From the NCBI GenBank assembly GCA_963773745.1, contig CAVZCL010000005.1, forward strand, positions 496,001-560,000: DNA of 64,000 nucleotides, given 5' to 3'. Shown here piece after piece: positions 8,954-17,551 of the stretch. Numbering within the stretch: the stretch's first letter is position 1; every line of letters begins with the position of its first letter. The DNA comes from UBA5069 sp963773745 (lineage in GTDB: Bacteria; Chloroflexota; Anaerolineae; Caldilineales; Caldilineaceae). The position numbers and the translations under genes are program-made. The notes beneath the pieces were generated by a model. It was not told where the DNA came from. It saw only the letters and a list, made by a program, of their open reading frames with translations, and ran no database searches.

Positions 8954-9958
8954 CTATTTCTTGGCGCTTTCGTAGTAAACCCAGCTCTCCGACGAGCGGA
9001 AGACGAGCAGCGTGAGCACCAGAATCACCGCAAAAAGGATCCACGCCAGCGCGCTGGCATAGCCCATGCGGAACTGCTGGAAGCCCGCCTGATAAACGAG
9101 CACATTCATGAATTTGCCCGCCGCCGGCGTGTAGCGGATAAAGGCAGCCACCGTGAAGATCTGCAGCGCGCCAATGATGCCCATAACAACCTGCAGAAAG
9201 ATCACAGAGGTGATCATGGGCAGCGTAATGTGGCGGAAGCGGCGGAAGCCGTTGGCCCCATCAATCTCGGCTGCCTCCAGCAGGTGGCGCGGCACATTCT
9301 TGAGCGCCCCCAGGAAGATCACCATGTTTGCACCCGCAATGCCCCAGAGGCTGATGATGATGAACGCGGGCAGCACAAAGCGCGGGTCTCCAAACCAGTT
9401 GGGTGGTGGCACGTTAAAGAGGTTCAGGAAGGGGCGCAGCAGGCTGTTGATCAGCCCGGCGTCCGGGTTGAAGAGCCAGCGCCAGAGCAGCGCCGTGGCC
9501 ACTGCCGGCAGAATTGAAGGCAGGTAGTAGATTGTGCGGAACGCGCCCTGCCCGCGAATGTCGGCGCTGAGCAGCATGGCCACCAGCAGCGACCCCGCCA
9601 CGCCCAGCGGCACGCTCAGGAACGCGTAAAAAAGCGTGATGCGAATGGCAGGCCAGAAGTCGATGTCACGCGTGAAGATGCGCTGGTAATTCTCAAAGCC
9701 CACCCACTCAGGCGGGCGCAGAATGTTGTAGTTGGTAAAGCTGAGGTAAAAGGACGCAACAATCGGAAAGGCCGTCCAGATGAGGAAGCCTAACAGCCAT
9801 GGCGTAATCAGCGTGTAACCTGTGGCCGCTTCGGTGCTCACACCCATGCGGCGCAGCAGCGCGAAGAGCAGCATCATTAGCCCCAAAATCGCCACGGCTG
9901 CGAGCACAAAACGAATCAGCGTGGGCAGGTATGCGCTGGTGATCATATCGGCATTCAT
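8954..9958 (-). CDS. Carbohydrate ABC transporter permease (MalF/UgpA type)
   Basis: The 334-residue protein has six or more membrane spans, including an N-terminal helix at about residues 12-32. It carries the FTNYNILRPPEWVGFENY loop typical of MalF/UgpA permeases and the EAA motif LEAAEIDGANGFRRFRHITL near residue 230. It forms the heterodimeric channel with the next gene. The binding-protein gene lies 106 bases upstream, with a stem-loop in between. Confidence 0.9.
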   Translation of the reverse strand: MNADMITSAYLPTLIRFVLAAVAILGLMMLLFALLRRMGVSTEAATGYTLITPWLLGFLIWTAFPIVASFYLSFTNYNILRPPEWVGFENYQRIFTRDIDFWPAIRITLFYAFLSVPLGVAGSLLVAMLLSADIRGQGAFRTIYYLPSILPAVATALLWRWLFNPDAGLINSLLRPFLNLFNVPPPNWFGDPRFVLPAFIIISLWGIAGANMVIFLGALKNVPRHLLEAAEIDGANGFRRFRHITLPMITSVIFLQVVMGIIGALQIFTVAAFIRYTPAAGKFMNVLVYQAGFQQFRMGYASALAWILFAVILVLTLLVFRSSESWVYYESAKK

Positions 9959-10014
9959 CGCTTACCTTGCTTTCGGGCTGGTTTACCGTCCGAGGTGTGC
10001 CGCACAAGTGGGGC

Positions 10015-10042
10015 CGGGAGGGTGGGATGACCCACCCTCCCG
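10015..10042 (-). terminator. Stem-loop between binding-protein and permease genes
   Basis: A 12-bp GC-rich stem (10015-10026 with 10031-10042, loop atga) lies after the binding-protein stop. Such hairpins commonly lower downstream expression or protect the abundant upstream message. No clear T tract follows on the minus strand, so attenuation or 3'-end stabilisation is likelier than full termination. Confidence 0.6.
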
Positions 10043-10064
10043 ATTGAGACGACTCGCGCTGGCG

Positions 10065-11381
10065 CTACTGCGCAGCGTTGGGGAGCAGATCCTCCAGCAT
10101 GGGGCGCACTGTCGGTGCGAGGTCGGCGGGTGTATCTGTGCCGCGCACCACCGGGTCCACATAGCGCTCACCAAAGACGGTGGCCCATTGCGCAAAGCCG
10201 GGGAAGATGCGCGGGGCCTGCATGTTATCCAGGTTCGCGATAATGTTCTCGGCCGAGATCTCCTTGTAGGGTACAGCATTGATAATGCCCTCGGTCGTGG
10301 CCAACGAGATGCGCGGGGCGGGCACCTTCCATTCCTGCGTGGCCTGCGTCAGGTCCAGGAAGGCCTCGAAGGCGGCGTCGGCATTCTCGGTGTTGGCGTT
10401 GATGCTCATGCCGCCAATCCACGCCCACGTGGCGCGGTTGACGGGCCCCTGCGGCAGCAGGAAGGCCTTGATGCGCTTGCCTTCCGTGGCCTCCAGATTG
10501 TCGGCCGCACCGCCCACAAACATGGCCACCTGGCCGCTCTTCATCATCGCATCGAAGCCGCGCTCGCTGATGACCGACTGCGCCGGCGTGCAGCCCGAGG
10601 CTACAATGTCGGCGATGTACTGCGCGCCTTGAATCGCCTCGGGCGAGTCAATCGGCGACTGGCTCAGGTCTTCGGAAATGACCTCACCGCCCGCCTGCCA
10701 GATGTACTGCTGCAGCGGCGGCCAGCCGGGCACAATGCTGAAGCCGTATTGTGAGACATTGCCGCCATCAGTCACCGTCATTGCCGTGCAGGCGCTGGCA
10801 AAGTCCTCCCACGTCCAGTTGTTGACATCAGCCTCGTTCAGCCCTGCTGCCTCAAGCGCGTCGAGGTTTACATAGAGCATGGCGGGCATGGCAATCCACG
10901 GCAGGCCGTAGATCTGGCCATCATAGGTGTAGCGATCGAGGGCGGCCGGGAAGTAGTCCTCAAGGTTCGCCGCGGGGTGATCAGAGGCGGCCAACCGATC
11001 GGTGATGTCGAGCACCGCCCCGTTGACGGCAAACTCGGGCAGATGCTCCTGGTCCATCCACATGAGGTCGGCGGCGGTGCCGGCGGCCACAGTGGTCTGC
11101 AGCTTGGTCCAGTACTCGGCCGGGCTGGATTCCTGAATGATTTCGTAGGAATCGGAGGCGGCGTTGAGATCGTCGATGATGGCCTGCAGTTCGTTGGCCT
11201 CATCCACGCCGGCCCAGGTGGCGAGCTTGACTTGCACCTTCTCACCGCTGGCGGGCGCGGATGTATCCGCACCAGCAGCGGCGCCGGCGTCGGCGGCAGG
11301 CGCAACGGCGCCGCCACAGCCGGCAACAATCAACGCAACAATGACCAGCAGCCATAGGGATAGCAGCTTGCTCGAGCGCAT
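10065..11381 (-). CDS. Sugar ABC transporter substrate-binding lipoprotein
   Basis: The 438-residue product starts with a lipoprotein signal (MRSSKLLSLWLLVIVALIVAGC; lipobox VAGC, so the mature protein begins at Cys 22). An Ala/Gly/Pro linker follows, then a family-1 solute-binding fold (ATWAGVDEANELQAIIDDLN, YWTKLQTTVAAGTAADLMWM, LPWIAMPAMLYVNLDAL). It captures a sugar outside the membrane and delivers it to the two permeases downstream. No ABC ATPase gene is in the operon, so a shared MsmX-type ATPase elsewhere is implied. AAGGAG lies upstream of the ATG. Confidence 0.9.
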   Translation of the reverse strand: MRSSKLLSLWLLVIVALIVAGCGGAVAPAADAGAAAGADTSAPASGEKVQVKLATWAGVDEANELQAIIDDLNAASDSYEIIQESSPAEYWTKLQTTVAAGTAADLMWMDQEHLPEFAVNGAVLDITDRLAASDHPAANLEDYFPAALDRYTYDGQIYGLPWIAMPAMLYVNLDALEAAGLNEADVNNWTWEDFASACTAMTVTDGGNVSQYGFSIVPGWPPLQQYIWQAGGEVISEDLSQSPIDSPEAIQGAQYIADIVASGCTPAQSVISERGFDAMMKSGQVAMFVGGAADNLEATEGKRIKAFLLPQGPVNRATWAWIGGMSINANTENADAAFEAFLDLTQATQEWKVPAPRISLATTEGIINAVPYKEISAENIIANLDNMQAPRIFPGFAQWATVFGERYVDPVVRGTDTPADLAPTVRPMLEDLLPNAAQ

Positions 11382-11617
11382 GTGGGTTCTCCTTCTGATA
11401 GAGATAGAGAGTTATGCAAATTGGACATCAACAGGAGAATTTGGAGGGCGGTTGTCCCATAGGGACCGTCGGCAGGACCTGCGCGGCAAGGAGCCAGTGC
11501 GCGGTGATACTGTTGTTCGAGGGACACAACCCGAACGCCGGTGCACGGAGGAGAGTTCCATCGATTTTTCCTGGGGGGATGGCCGAGCAGCGCGCCCTAG
11601 CGATTGTGCAACGGTTC

Positions 11618-11691
11618 GTAGCGGCGGCTTCAGCCGCCGTTCTCGAGGACGCGACGCGATCTCCCCCTACGGCAGCTGAAGCAGCCGCTAC
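11618..11691. repeat. Inverted repeat of the gtagcggctgcttcagc family
   Basis: Arms 11618-11640 and 11669-11691 pair over 23 bases with two mismatches. The same core is in the 70-bp hairpin at 2778-2942 and in 63825-63898. The loop word ctcgaggacgcg is also shared with the 63825 copy. Confidence 0.88.
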
Positions 11692-11733
11692 GGCAGACGC
11701 CGCACACTCCGCGGGCGCACCGATTGGATGCAT

Positions 11734-11788
11734 ACAGAAAGAGACAGATGACAACGGATTCAATCCGTTGTCATCTGTCTCTTTCTGT
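11734..11788. repeat. 27-bp palindrome with one central base
   Basis: Bases 11734-11760 and 11762-11788 are perfect reverse complements around a single central c. The sequence belongs to the cagat/acagaaa word family. It lies 27 bases beyond the 3' end of the gene ending at 11816 and is a likely terminator for it. Confidence 0.9.
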
Positions 11789-11815
11789 GAAATCTGTGTA
11801 CTTGCGATTATTGGC

Positions 11816-13708
11816 TTACACCGTCTCCGGCGTTAGCACCTCAAGCACCTGGCAGGCGAGCTCGTAGCGGCCAAAGCTGGGCATGAGGTAGACCCCCTGC
11901 ACATAGGGCAGATCCTTAAGCTCAAGCAGCAGCTCCTGCGCCATGGCCACGCCCTCCAGCCGGCCATTGGGGCCGGCGAGGCGCATGCGCTCAAGCGTCG
12001 CCTCGGTGAGGGTGATGCCGGGCACCTCGTGGTGCAGGAAGCTGGCGTGCTTGTGCCCTTGCAGCGGCAGCACGCCCACCAGGGCGGGCACGGGGAACGT
12101 ACCGTAGGTCTGCTCGTAGCGCTCTACAAAGGTGCGCCAGAGCTGCGCCTCATAGATGGGCTGCGTCATTGTAAAATGCGCGCCTGCGCTCACCTTGCGG
12201 TGAAAGCGTTCTACTTCTTCATCCAGGTTGGGGCGCGTGGGGTCGCACGCCACGGCAATTGTAAAGGCGGCGCGTCGGCCCATGTCGCGGCCCGAGAGAT
12301 CGACCCCCTCGTTGAAGCGGCTGATAATGCGCGTGAGTCCAATTGAGTCCACGTCGTAGACGGGCGTGCTCTGCTGCGTGTCGCCCAGGCTGGGCGGATC
12401 ACCCGTGAGCGCGAGGATGCTGCGCACGCCGAGCATGTGCGCGCCAATCAGGTCCGACTGGAGCCCCATGAGCGAGCGGTCGCGCGTTGTATAGTGGACG
12501 ATTGTCTCAATCCCCACGCGCTGCTGAATCTCCACGCAGAGCGCCAGCGCGCCCATGCGCACGCGCGCCATGGGGCTGTCGGCCACGTTGACGGCATCGG
12601 CGCCAATGCGCTTGGCATATTCGGCGCCCTCAATCTGCTTCTCGGCCGTAAAGGCGCGTGGCGGGTCCACCTCCACACTGATCACAAACTTGCCCGCACG
12701 CAGCTTGCGCAGCAGCGCTGTGGGCTGGTCGGCATCGGCCGCACCGTAATCCGCCGCCGAGGAGCTGCCGGGCAGCGCCATGGGCTCGCCCACCTCAATG
12801 GTATCCGCTGCGACGTGGTCGGGTGCAAGCACAATGTCGAGCGCCGTGCGCATCTCGCGCACGTGCATGGGGGTGGTGCCGCAGCATCCGCCCACAAGGC
12901 GTGCGCCCTGCTCCAGGAAGGAAGGCACAAAGCGCGCAAAGTACTCGGGGCTGGCGGGGTACATCAAGCGCCCCTCAACGCGCTCGGGAAAGCCGGCATT
13001 GGGCATGGCGATGAGCGACGCGGCCGGGGCGGCGGCGTGGAGCACCTGCACAGTCTCCAGCAGCGCGGCGGGTCCCACAGTGCAGTTGGCGCCAATCACG
13101 TCGGCCCCGGCGGCGGCAAGCCTCTGCGCGGCATCGGCGGGGGTGAAGCCGTCGGTGGTGTAGCCATCCTGCGCATAGGTGAGCGAGGCGACAATGGGGA
13201 GATCGCAGAGGCTGCGCGCAGCGGCAATCGCAATCTCCATCTCTTCCAGCGCGGTGAAGGTTTCGAAGAGGATCAGGTCAGCCCCCGCCTCCCAGAGCAC
13301 GGAAACTTGCTCGCGGAAGATGGCCTCCGCCTCGTCGTGGCTCAGCGGACCGTCCGGCTCCAGGCGCTTGCCCAGCGGGCCCACATCGCCGGCGATGAAG
13401 AGCGAGCGGCCGGCCACCTCGCGCACGTCGCGCACGAGCTTGACGGCCTTGAAGTTGAGCTCGCGCACCGAATCGGCCAGCCCAAAGGCGGCGAGGCGCG
13501 CACGGTTTGCGCCAAAGGTGTGCGTCTTGATGACGTCGGCGCCCGCGCTGGCATAGCTCTGGTGGACCTCCGTCACCCAGCCCGGGCGGGTGAGCACAAG
13601 CTGCTCAAGGCACTGTTCGCCGCCGGCCCCGCGCGCAAAGAGCATAGTGCCCATGGCGCCATCCACCAGCAGGGGGCGTTCAGCCAAACGTTGCAGAAAA
13701 GGGTTCAT
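11816..13708 (-). CDS. Bifunctional homocysteine S-methyltransferase / methylenetetrahydrofolate reductase
   Basis: Of the possible starts I chose the ATG at 13708 (MNPFLQRL) because GAGGAA precedes it by 7 bases. Residues 1 to about 300 form a homocysteine methyltransferase with the zinc ligands in GANCTVGPA and VGGCCGTTP. Residues of about 340-630 form a MetF-type TIM barrel (ISVEVDPPRA, GADAVNVADSP, ALTGDPP, FTMTQPIYEA). The fusion makes 5-methyl-THF and passes the methyl to homocysteine, giving methionine. It resembles the YitJ-type fusions of Firmicutes and Chloroflexota. It is divergent from purH, another folate-dependent gene, across a shared inverted repeat. Confidence 0.92.
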   Translation of the reverse strand: MNPFLQRLAERPLLVDGAMGTMLFARGAGGEQCLEQLVLTRPGWVTEVHQSYASAGADVIKTHTFGANRARLAAFGLADSVRELNFKAVKLVRDVREVAGRSLFIAGDVGPLGKRLEPDGPLSHDEAEAIFREQVSVLWEAGADLILFETFTALEEMEIAIAAARSLCDLPIVASLTYAQDGYTTDGFTPADAAQRLAAAGADVIGANCTVGPAALLETVQVLHAAAPAASLIAMPNAGFPERVEGRLMYPASPEYFARFVPSFLEQGARLVGGCCGTTPMHVREMRTALDIVLAPDHVAADTIEVGEPMALPGSSSAADYGAADADQPTALLRKLRAGKFVISVEVDPPRAFTAEKQIEGAEYAKRIGADAVNVADSPMARVRMGALALCVEIQQRVGIETIVHYTTRDRSLMGLQSDLIGAHMLGVRSILALTGDPPSLGDTQQSTPVYDVDSIGLTRIISRFNEGVDLSGRDMGRRAAFTIAVACDPTRPNLDEEVERFHRKVSAGAHFTMTQPIYEAQLWRTFVERYEQTYGTFPVPALVGVLPLQGHKHASFLHHEVPGITLTEATLERMRLAGPNGRLEGVAMAQELLLELKDLPYVQGVYLMPSFGRYELACQVLEVLTPETV

Positions 13709-13752
13709 TGTCAGGTTCCTCGTGAGGCGGTGCGCACCGCCGGCTGCGCCCG

Positions 13753-13868
13753 AGTATATCATAGAGGTTCAACGGTTTAAGGGTTCAAGAGTTCAAGAGT
13801 TCGGTGCATGCGTGCCCAGCATGTATGAACTTTTGAACCGCTAAAGCGTTGAACCTCTATGATATACT
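13753..13868. repeat. Inverted repeat in the divergent promoter region, with TATACT at each end
   Basis: The outer arms (13753-13774 and 13847-13868) are 22-base reverse complements. Each reads ctctatgatatact outward, placing a TATACT -10-like box ahead of the methionine/folate gene on one side and ahead of the purH leader on the other. The inside holds gttcaagagttcaag words like those at 62119-62243. The promoter role is inference; no well-spaced -35 box is seen. Confidence 0.7.
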
Positions 13869-13882
13869 TTGCACGAAGATGA

Positions 13883-14006
13883 TTTTCGCGACCAGCTGCA
13901 ACTGGCGCTCACGCGGGCAACCGCGGGGAAGCGCTGGCCGCGTTTCCTCGCACAGCCGCACGCCTGGGTTGGGCAGCCGACCCCTGTGCATCCGGCTGCC
14001 TTTTTT
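13883..14006 (+). ncRNA. ZTP (pfl) riboswitch in the purH leader
   Basis: The leader matches the pfl/ZTP consensus in order: AACTGGCG (13900-13907), a hairpin GCGGGCAACCGC (13913-13924), GGGGAAGCG right after it, a variable linker, then CACAGCCG (13951-13958) and CGCCTGGG (13961-13968). This architecture binds ZTP/ZMP, the AICAR phosphates that build up when 10-formyl-THF is short. The next gene is purH, which consumes AICAR, exactly the expected target. The 3' end of the aptamer (GGGCA) runs into the terminator stem, so ligand binding should favour anti-termination (an ON switch). I recognised this by eye; a covariance search would confirm it. Confidence 0.85.
13971..14006 (+). terminator. 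Intrinsic terminator of the ZTP riboswitch
   Basis: GGCAGCCG (13972-13979) pairs with CGGCTGCC (13993-14000), followed at once by TTTTTT (14001-14006). The left strand starts within the GGGCA end of the aptamer, giving the classic mutually exclusive fold. Confidence 0.88.
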
Positions 14007-14032
14007 AAGCCCTAACCGAAAGGAAGCAATTC

Positions 14033-15583
14033 ATGCCTGCCTTCCGCGCCCTGCTCTCCGTCTCCAACAAGAGTGGCCTGGTTGATTTTGCGCGTGCGCT
14101 GCATGCTGCCGGGGGGCAACTGATTGCCTCGGGCGGCACGGCGCGCGCCATTGCCGACGCCGATATCCCCGTCACCCCCGTGGAGGAGGTCACCGGCTTC
14201 CCTGAGGTGCTGGGTGGCCGCGTCAAAACGCTGCACCCCGCCATCCACGGCGGCATTCTCGCCCGCCGCACTGCACAGCACCTTGATGAACTGGCCGCCC
14301 ACGGCATCGAGCCAATTGATCTTGTTGTCGTCAACCTCTACCCCTTTGCCGAGACGGTGGCGCAGCCCCACGTGACGCTGCCCACGGCGATTGAGGAGAT
14401 TGACATTGGCGGGGTGGCGCTGTTGCGTGCTGCTGCCAAGAACCACGAATCGGTGAGCGTGGTCTGCGAGCCGGCCGATTACACCGACGTGGCGGAGGCA
14501 TTTGCCAACGGCGGCCCCAGCCTCGACACGCGCCGTTCGCTCGCGCTCAAGGCATTTCGCCACACCGCCGCCTACGATGGCGCGATCGCCGACTATCTGG
14601 CCCACCAGGTGGAGGACGCGCCGCCGGCTGATGCCGCGCCCGACTCCATCATCCCACGCGCCCTGCACATCGACCTGCTGCGTGTGCAGCTCAACCGCTA
14701 TGGCGAGAACCCCCACCAGCAGGGCGGCCTCTTTGCCTATGCGGGCGAGCAACCTGCCTTCGAGGTGCTGCACGGCAAGGAGATGTCCTATAACAACTGG
14801 CTTGATCTGGACGGCGCCTGGCAGGCTGCGCAGGATTTTCCCGAGCCCACCGTGGCCATCGTCAAACATGGCAACCCGTGCGGCCTCGCCACTGCGCCCA
14901 CGCTGGCCGAGGGCTATGCCAAGGCCTTTGCCTCTGACCCGGTGAGCGCCTTTGGCGGCATTGTGGCCGTTAACCGCACCTTCGATGACGCCATCGCGCG
15001 TGCGCTGGGCGATATCTTCCTGGAGGTTGTGGCTGCCCCAGCATATGAAGAAGAGGCGCTGGCACGGCTGCTGGCGAAGAAGAATCTGCGCGTGCTGCGC
15101 TACACCGGCACGCCGCTGCGCCCGCTGAGCCTGCGCTCGATTGTCGGGGGCGTGCTTGTGCAGGAGGTGGACCGCAGCCAGGAGGACATGGATGCGCTGG
15201 GCTGGCAGGTGGTCAGCCGTCGCCAGCCAACGCCGGCGCAGTTGGTCGACCTTACCTTTGCGTGGCGCGTGGGGCGCTTCATCAAGAGCAACGCAATTGT
15301 CTATGTGCGCGATCGCGCCACAGTGGGCGTGGGCGCCGGACAGATGAGCCGCGTCGACTCGGTAATGATGGCGGGCGTCAAGGCGGGCGAGCGCTCGCGC
15401 GGGGCCGTGCTGGCCTCGGATGCCTTCTTCCCCTTTGCCGATGCCATTGAGGCAGCTGCCAAGCATGGCATTGCCGCGGTCGTCCAGCCTGGCGGCTCGA
15501 TTCGCGACGCCGAAGTCATCGAGGCCGCTGACCGGCTGGGGCTGGTGATGCTCTTCACAGGTGCGCGCCACTTCCGCCACTAA
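14033..15583 (+). CDS. purH: Bifunctional AICAR formyltransferase / IMP cyclohydrolase
   Basis: The 516-residue product has the full PurH plan. The N-terminal MGS-like cyclohydrolase domain has LLSVSNKSGLVDFARAL, ASGGTARAI, GGRVKTLHPAIHGG and DLVVVNLYPF. The C-terminal transformylase has LRYGENPHQQ-like LNRYGENPHQQ, VKHGNPCG with the catalytic Lys-His pair, and DPVSAFGGI. It catalyses the last two steps of purine synthesis using 10-formyl-THF. AAAGGAAG precedes the ATG at 14033. The stop codon TAA lies inside the arm of the next hairpin. Confidence 0.96.
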   Translation: MPAFRALLSVSNKSGLVDFARALHAAGGQLIASGGTARAIADADIPVTPVEEVTGFPEVLGGRVKTLHPAIHGGILARRTAQHLDELAAHGIEPIDLVVVNLYPFAETVAQPHVTLPTAIEEIDIGGVALLRAAAKNHESVSVVCEPADYTDVAEAFANGGPSLDTRRSLALKAFRHTAAYDGAIADYLAHQVEDAPPADAAPDSIIPRALHIDLLRVQLNRYGENPHQQGGLFAYAGEQPAFEVLHGKEMSYNNWLDLDGAWQAAQDFPEPTVAIVKHGNPCGLATAPTLAEGYAKAFASDPVSAFGGIVAVNRTFDDAIARALGDIFLEVVAAPAYEEEALARLLAKKNLRVLRYTGTPLRPLSLRSIVGGVLVQEVDRSQEDMDALGWQVVSRRQPTPAQLVDLTFAWRVGRFIKSNAIVYVRDRATVGVGAGQMSRVDSVMMAGVKAGERSRGAVLASDAFFPFADAIEAAAKHGIAAVVQPGGSIRDAEVIEAADRLGLVMLFTGARHFRH

Positions 15584-15703
15584 CAACAGCCTCGACGCAA
15601 AGGCGCAAGAGAGAGAGCGCAAAGAAAAGCAACAACAAGGAAAACTCTTTGTTGTTGCTTTTCTTTGCGCTCTCTTTGCGCCTTTGCGTCGAGGCTGTTG
15701 TTA
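15581..15703. repeat. Long hairpin of the gcaaaggcgcaaag family, overlapping the purH stop
   Basis: The arms starting at 15581 and ending at 15703 pair over about 55 bases; the only difference is a 3-base insertion in the left arm. The words cgacgcaaaggcgcaa and gcaacaacaa recur at 45408-45492, 50719-50852, 54847-54963 and 55811-55952. The first three bases of the left arm are the purH stop codon. Confidence 0.93.
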
Positions 15704-15750
15704 GTGCCTTCGCGTCAAGATGTCAGGCGCTGCGGGCGAGCATGGATTCC

Positions 15751-16551
15751 TTAACGGAAAGACGCTGCCGTTTGAATGCCCTCGAGCATTGCGTCGTGGA
15801 TGAGGCCGTTGCTGGCCACAAAGCCCGGCCCGCCAAAGCGCCAGGGCGCGCCTGTGTAGTCGCTGACGCGACCGCCTGCTTCCTCCACCATGAGCGCGCC
15901 GCCGGCAACATCCCAGGGGTTAATCCACCCCTCCCAGAAGCCCGCCAACATGCCCGAGGCAACCTGGGCCGTGTCCACTGCAGCCGCGCCCAGCACACGC
16001 AGCGCCATGGCGCGCGGCGAGAACCAGACAAACTCGGCGTTGTTGTTGTCTTCCTTTTCGCCGTTGTGATAGGGGAAGCCCGTGGCCAACAGCGCTTTGC
16101 GCAGCGTATTGGCGCGGCTCACCTGCAGGCGCGTTTCGCTGCCGCTGGGCTCGCGCAGCCATGCGCCCTTGCCCTTTTCGACCCAATAGATGCGCTGGTA
16201 GGGCAACTCCACCGTCACGCCCAACATTGTTTCGCCGTGCGCAATGAAGGCCACGTTCACGGCGTAGTAGGGCAGGCCGTGGGCAAAGTTCACGGTGCCA
16301 TCAATCGGGTCCACCAGCCAGTAGGTCGCCTCGACGGAAGGGGTGTTGCTCTCCTCGCCCCAGAAGCCGGCGCTGGGGTCGAGTTCGTGCAATTCGGCGC
16401 GCAGCAGCTTCTCGCTGGCCACGTCCGCCTCCGTTACGATGTCGGTCTCAATGCTCTTGCTCTTGACATTCTGCAGGCCGGCGCGCTGCATGGCTTCCAC
16501 CATCGCAGCGGCACGGCAGGCGATGGCGATGACTTCGGTCACGTCAAACAT
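15751..16551 (-). CDS. Inositol monophosphatase family protein
   Basis: The 266-residue protein has the metal-binding motifs of the lithium-sensitive phosphatase superfamily: DIVTEAD (residues 37-43), GEES, WLVDPIDGTVNF with the two catalytic aspartates, and NPWDVAGGALMVEEAGG near the C terminus. It hydrolyses a sugar or inositol monophosphate (inositol-1-P, histidinol-P or a similar compound). It is last in a minus-strand run after the chaperone genes and a PH-domain gene. Confidence 0.88.
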   Translation of the reverse strand: MFDVTEVIAIACRAAAMVEAMQRAGLQNVKSKSIETDIVTEADVASEKLLRAELHELDPSAGFWGEESNTPSVEATYWLVDPIDGTVNFAHGLPYYAVNVAFIAHGETMLGVTVELPYQRIYWVEKGKGAWLREPSGSETRLQVSRANTLRKALLATGFPYHNGEKEDNNNAEFVWFSPRAMALRVLGAAAVDTAQVASGMLAGFWEGWINPWDVAGGALMVEEAGGRVSDYTGAPWRFGGPGFVASNGLIHDAMLEGIQTAASFR

Positions 16552-16616
16552 GCAGCAATTCCGTGCTTTCCAGGTTTGGGCGCGCCATCAGGCGCGTTTT
16601 ACAAAACAGAATTCGA

Positions 16617-17339
16617 TCAGCCGCGATCCGGATCCCCGTGCATATCGAAGTCGTCGTCGTCACGGATATCCTCGCGATAGAGCATGCGCCGCCGTTCACG
16701 CTCCTCATAAACGGCCTTGCGGATCAGCTCGCGCACTGTGACGGGATCCTTGATATTATAGAGGATCTTCTCAGGCGTGGTGGCGTCACCGCTGAAGATC
16801 GTGACGTCACCAATGTCGAACATGCGCTCACCCACATTTTGCGTCACCCTGGTGTCGCGCACGCGCACAAGCTCGATCTCTTCGATCTCGTTGCTGACGA
16901 TGCCATTAATGACGCGCAGTCGCTGAGAGGTGAGCTCATAGATGCGCCCGATGGTCAAATAGGGGCGACCGCGCCAGAGCAGCACTTCCTCGTTGGAGCT
17001 GGCGGGCGGCACGGTGTCCAGCAAGCCGGCGGCCTCCTCGGTAGACGAAGCGGCCCTGCTGGTGTCCGTGGCCTCATAACGCGGCTCCGTGGCGGCAGCC
17101 GGCGGCAGCGGCCACTGAACGGTAGGGGGCACGGCTGCTGCGGCCTTTGCCTGTGGCGCCATGTAATCGGGCGCCTGCTCGTCGAGGGTGGAAAGCAGAC
17201 CGGTAAAGACGCCGTCGGCAATGGCGTCAATGAGCGCGTCAAGCTGTGCGGGCGGTACAGTGGGCAGCCCCTCGCCCTTTTCGGCGAGCGACTTGTTGAT
17301 CGAATCGGCAACAATACGGCGGAACTCGTCGCGTTGCAT
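16617..17339 (-). CDS. PH-domain protein of unknown role
   Basis: This 240-residue protein has an N-terminal helical segment (about 1-60), a Pro/Ala-rich linker and a C-terminal beta domain (about 118-215: VLLWRGRPYLTIGRIYELTS, LRVINGIVSNEIEEIEL, VGERMFDIGDVTIFSGD) resembling the bacterial PH (bPH/DUF304) fold, then a charged tail. AGGACAGCTC lies before the ATG. It shares direction with the dnaK-grpE-dnaJ genes upstream. No membrane segment is apparent, unlike many bPH proteins. Confidence 0.65.
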   Translation of the reverse strand: MQRDEFRRIVADSINKSLAEKGEGLPTVPPAQLDALIDAIADGVFTGLLSTLDEQAPDYMAPQAKAAAAVPPTVQWPLPPAAATEPRYEATDTSRAASSTEEAAGLLDTVPPASSNEEVLLWRGRPYLTIGRIYELTSQRLRVINGIVSNEIEEIELVRVRDTRVTQNVGERMFDIGDVTIFSGDATTPEKILYNIKDPVTVRELIRKAVYEERERRRMLYREDIRDDDDFDMHGDPDRG

Positions 17340-17440
17340 GAGCTGTCCTCCTCTGCGTTGGACGGGATAATGAGTCGACAGGGCGTCGCGCGAATCATAG
17401 CATCAGCCCTGTGCAGGCGCAACCGCAGCAGGGCAGGCGA

Positions 17441-17551
17441 AATTCCGGTCCGCAGAAAGGGTGGAAAGAACGGAGACAGCAGGAAAGAGAAGCTTTGGGC
17501 TTTTGCTTTCGGTTGGTTCCGCTTGTTTCGCTCTTTCTGCGGACCGGAATT
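17441..17551. repeat. Inverted repeat of the tccgcagaaagg family
   Basis: Arms 17441-17459 and 17533-17551 are a 19-base perfect match; the interior is purine-rich on the left and pyrimidine-rich on the right and pairs partly. The right arm abuts the stop of the DnaJ-like gene. Related copies lie at 57810-57951 and, split by an IS, at 59271-60883. Confidence 0.9.

Larger units (their letters stand above)
11382..11815. other. Intergenic region with two hairpins, upstream of the sugar operon
   Basis: No convincing gene lies here. The part nearest 11382 must hold the promoter of the minus-strand sugar operon, but I cannot place clear boxes. The rest contains inverted repeats at 11618-11691 and 11734-11788, which also follow the end of the methionine/folate gene at 11816. 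Confidence 0.6.

Noticed and set aside
12437..13780. Plus-strand open frame of 447 codons opposite the methionine/folate gene
   Set aside because: It is antisense to a clearly conserved gene, His/Gly/Arg-rich in the way GC-rich antisense frames are, and has no family motif.
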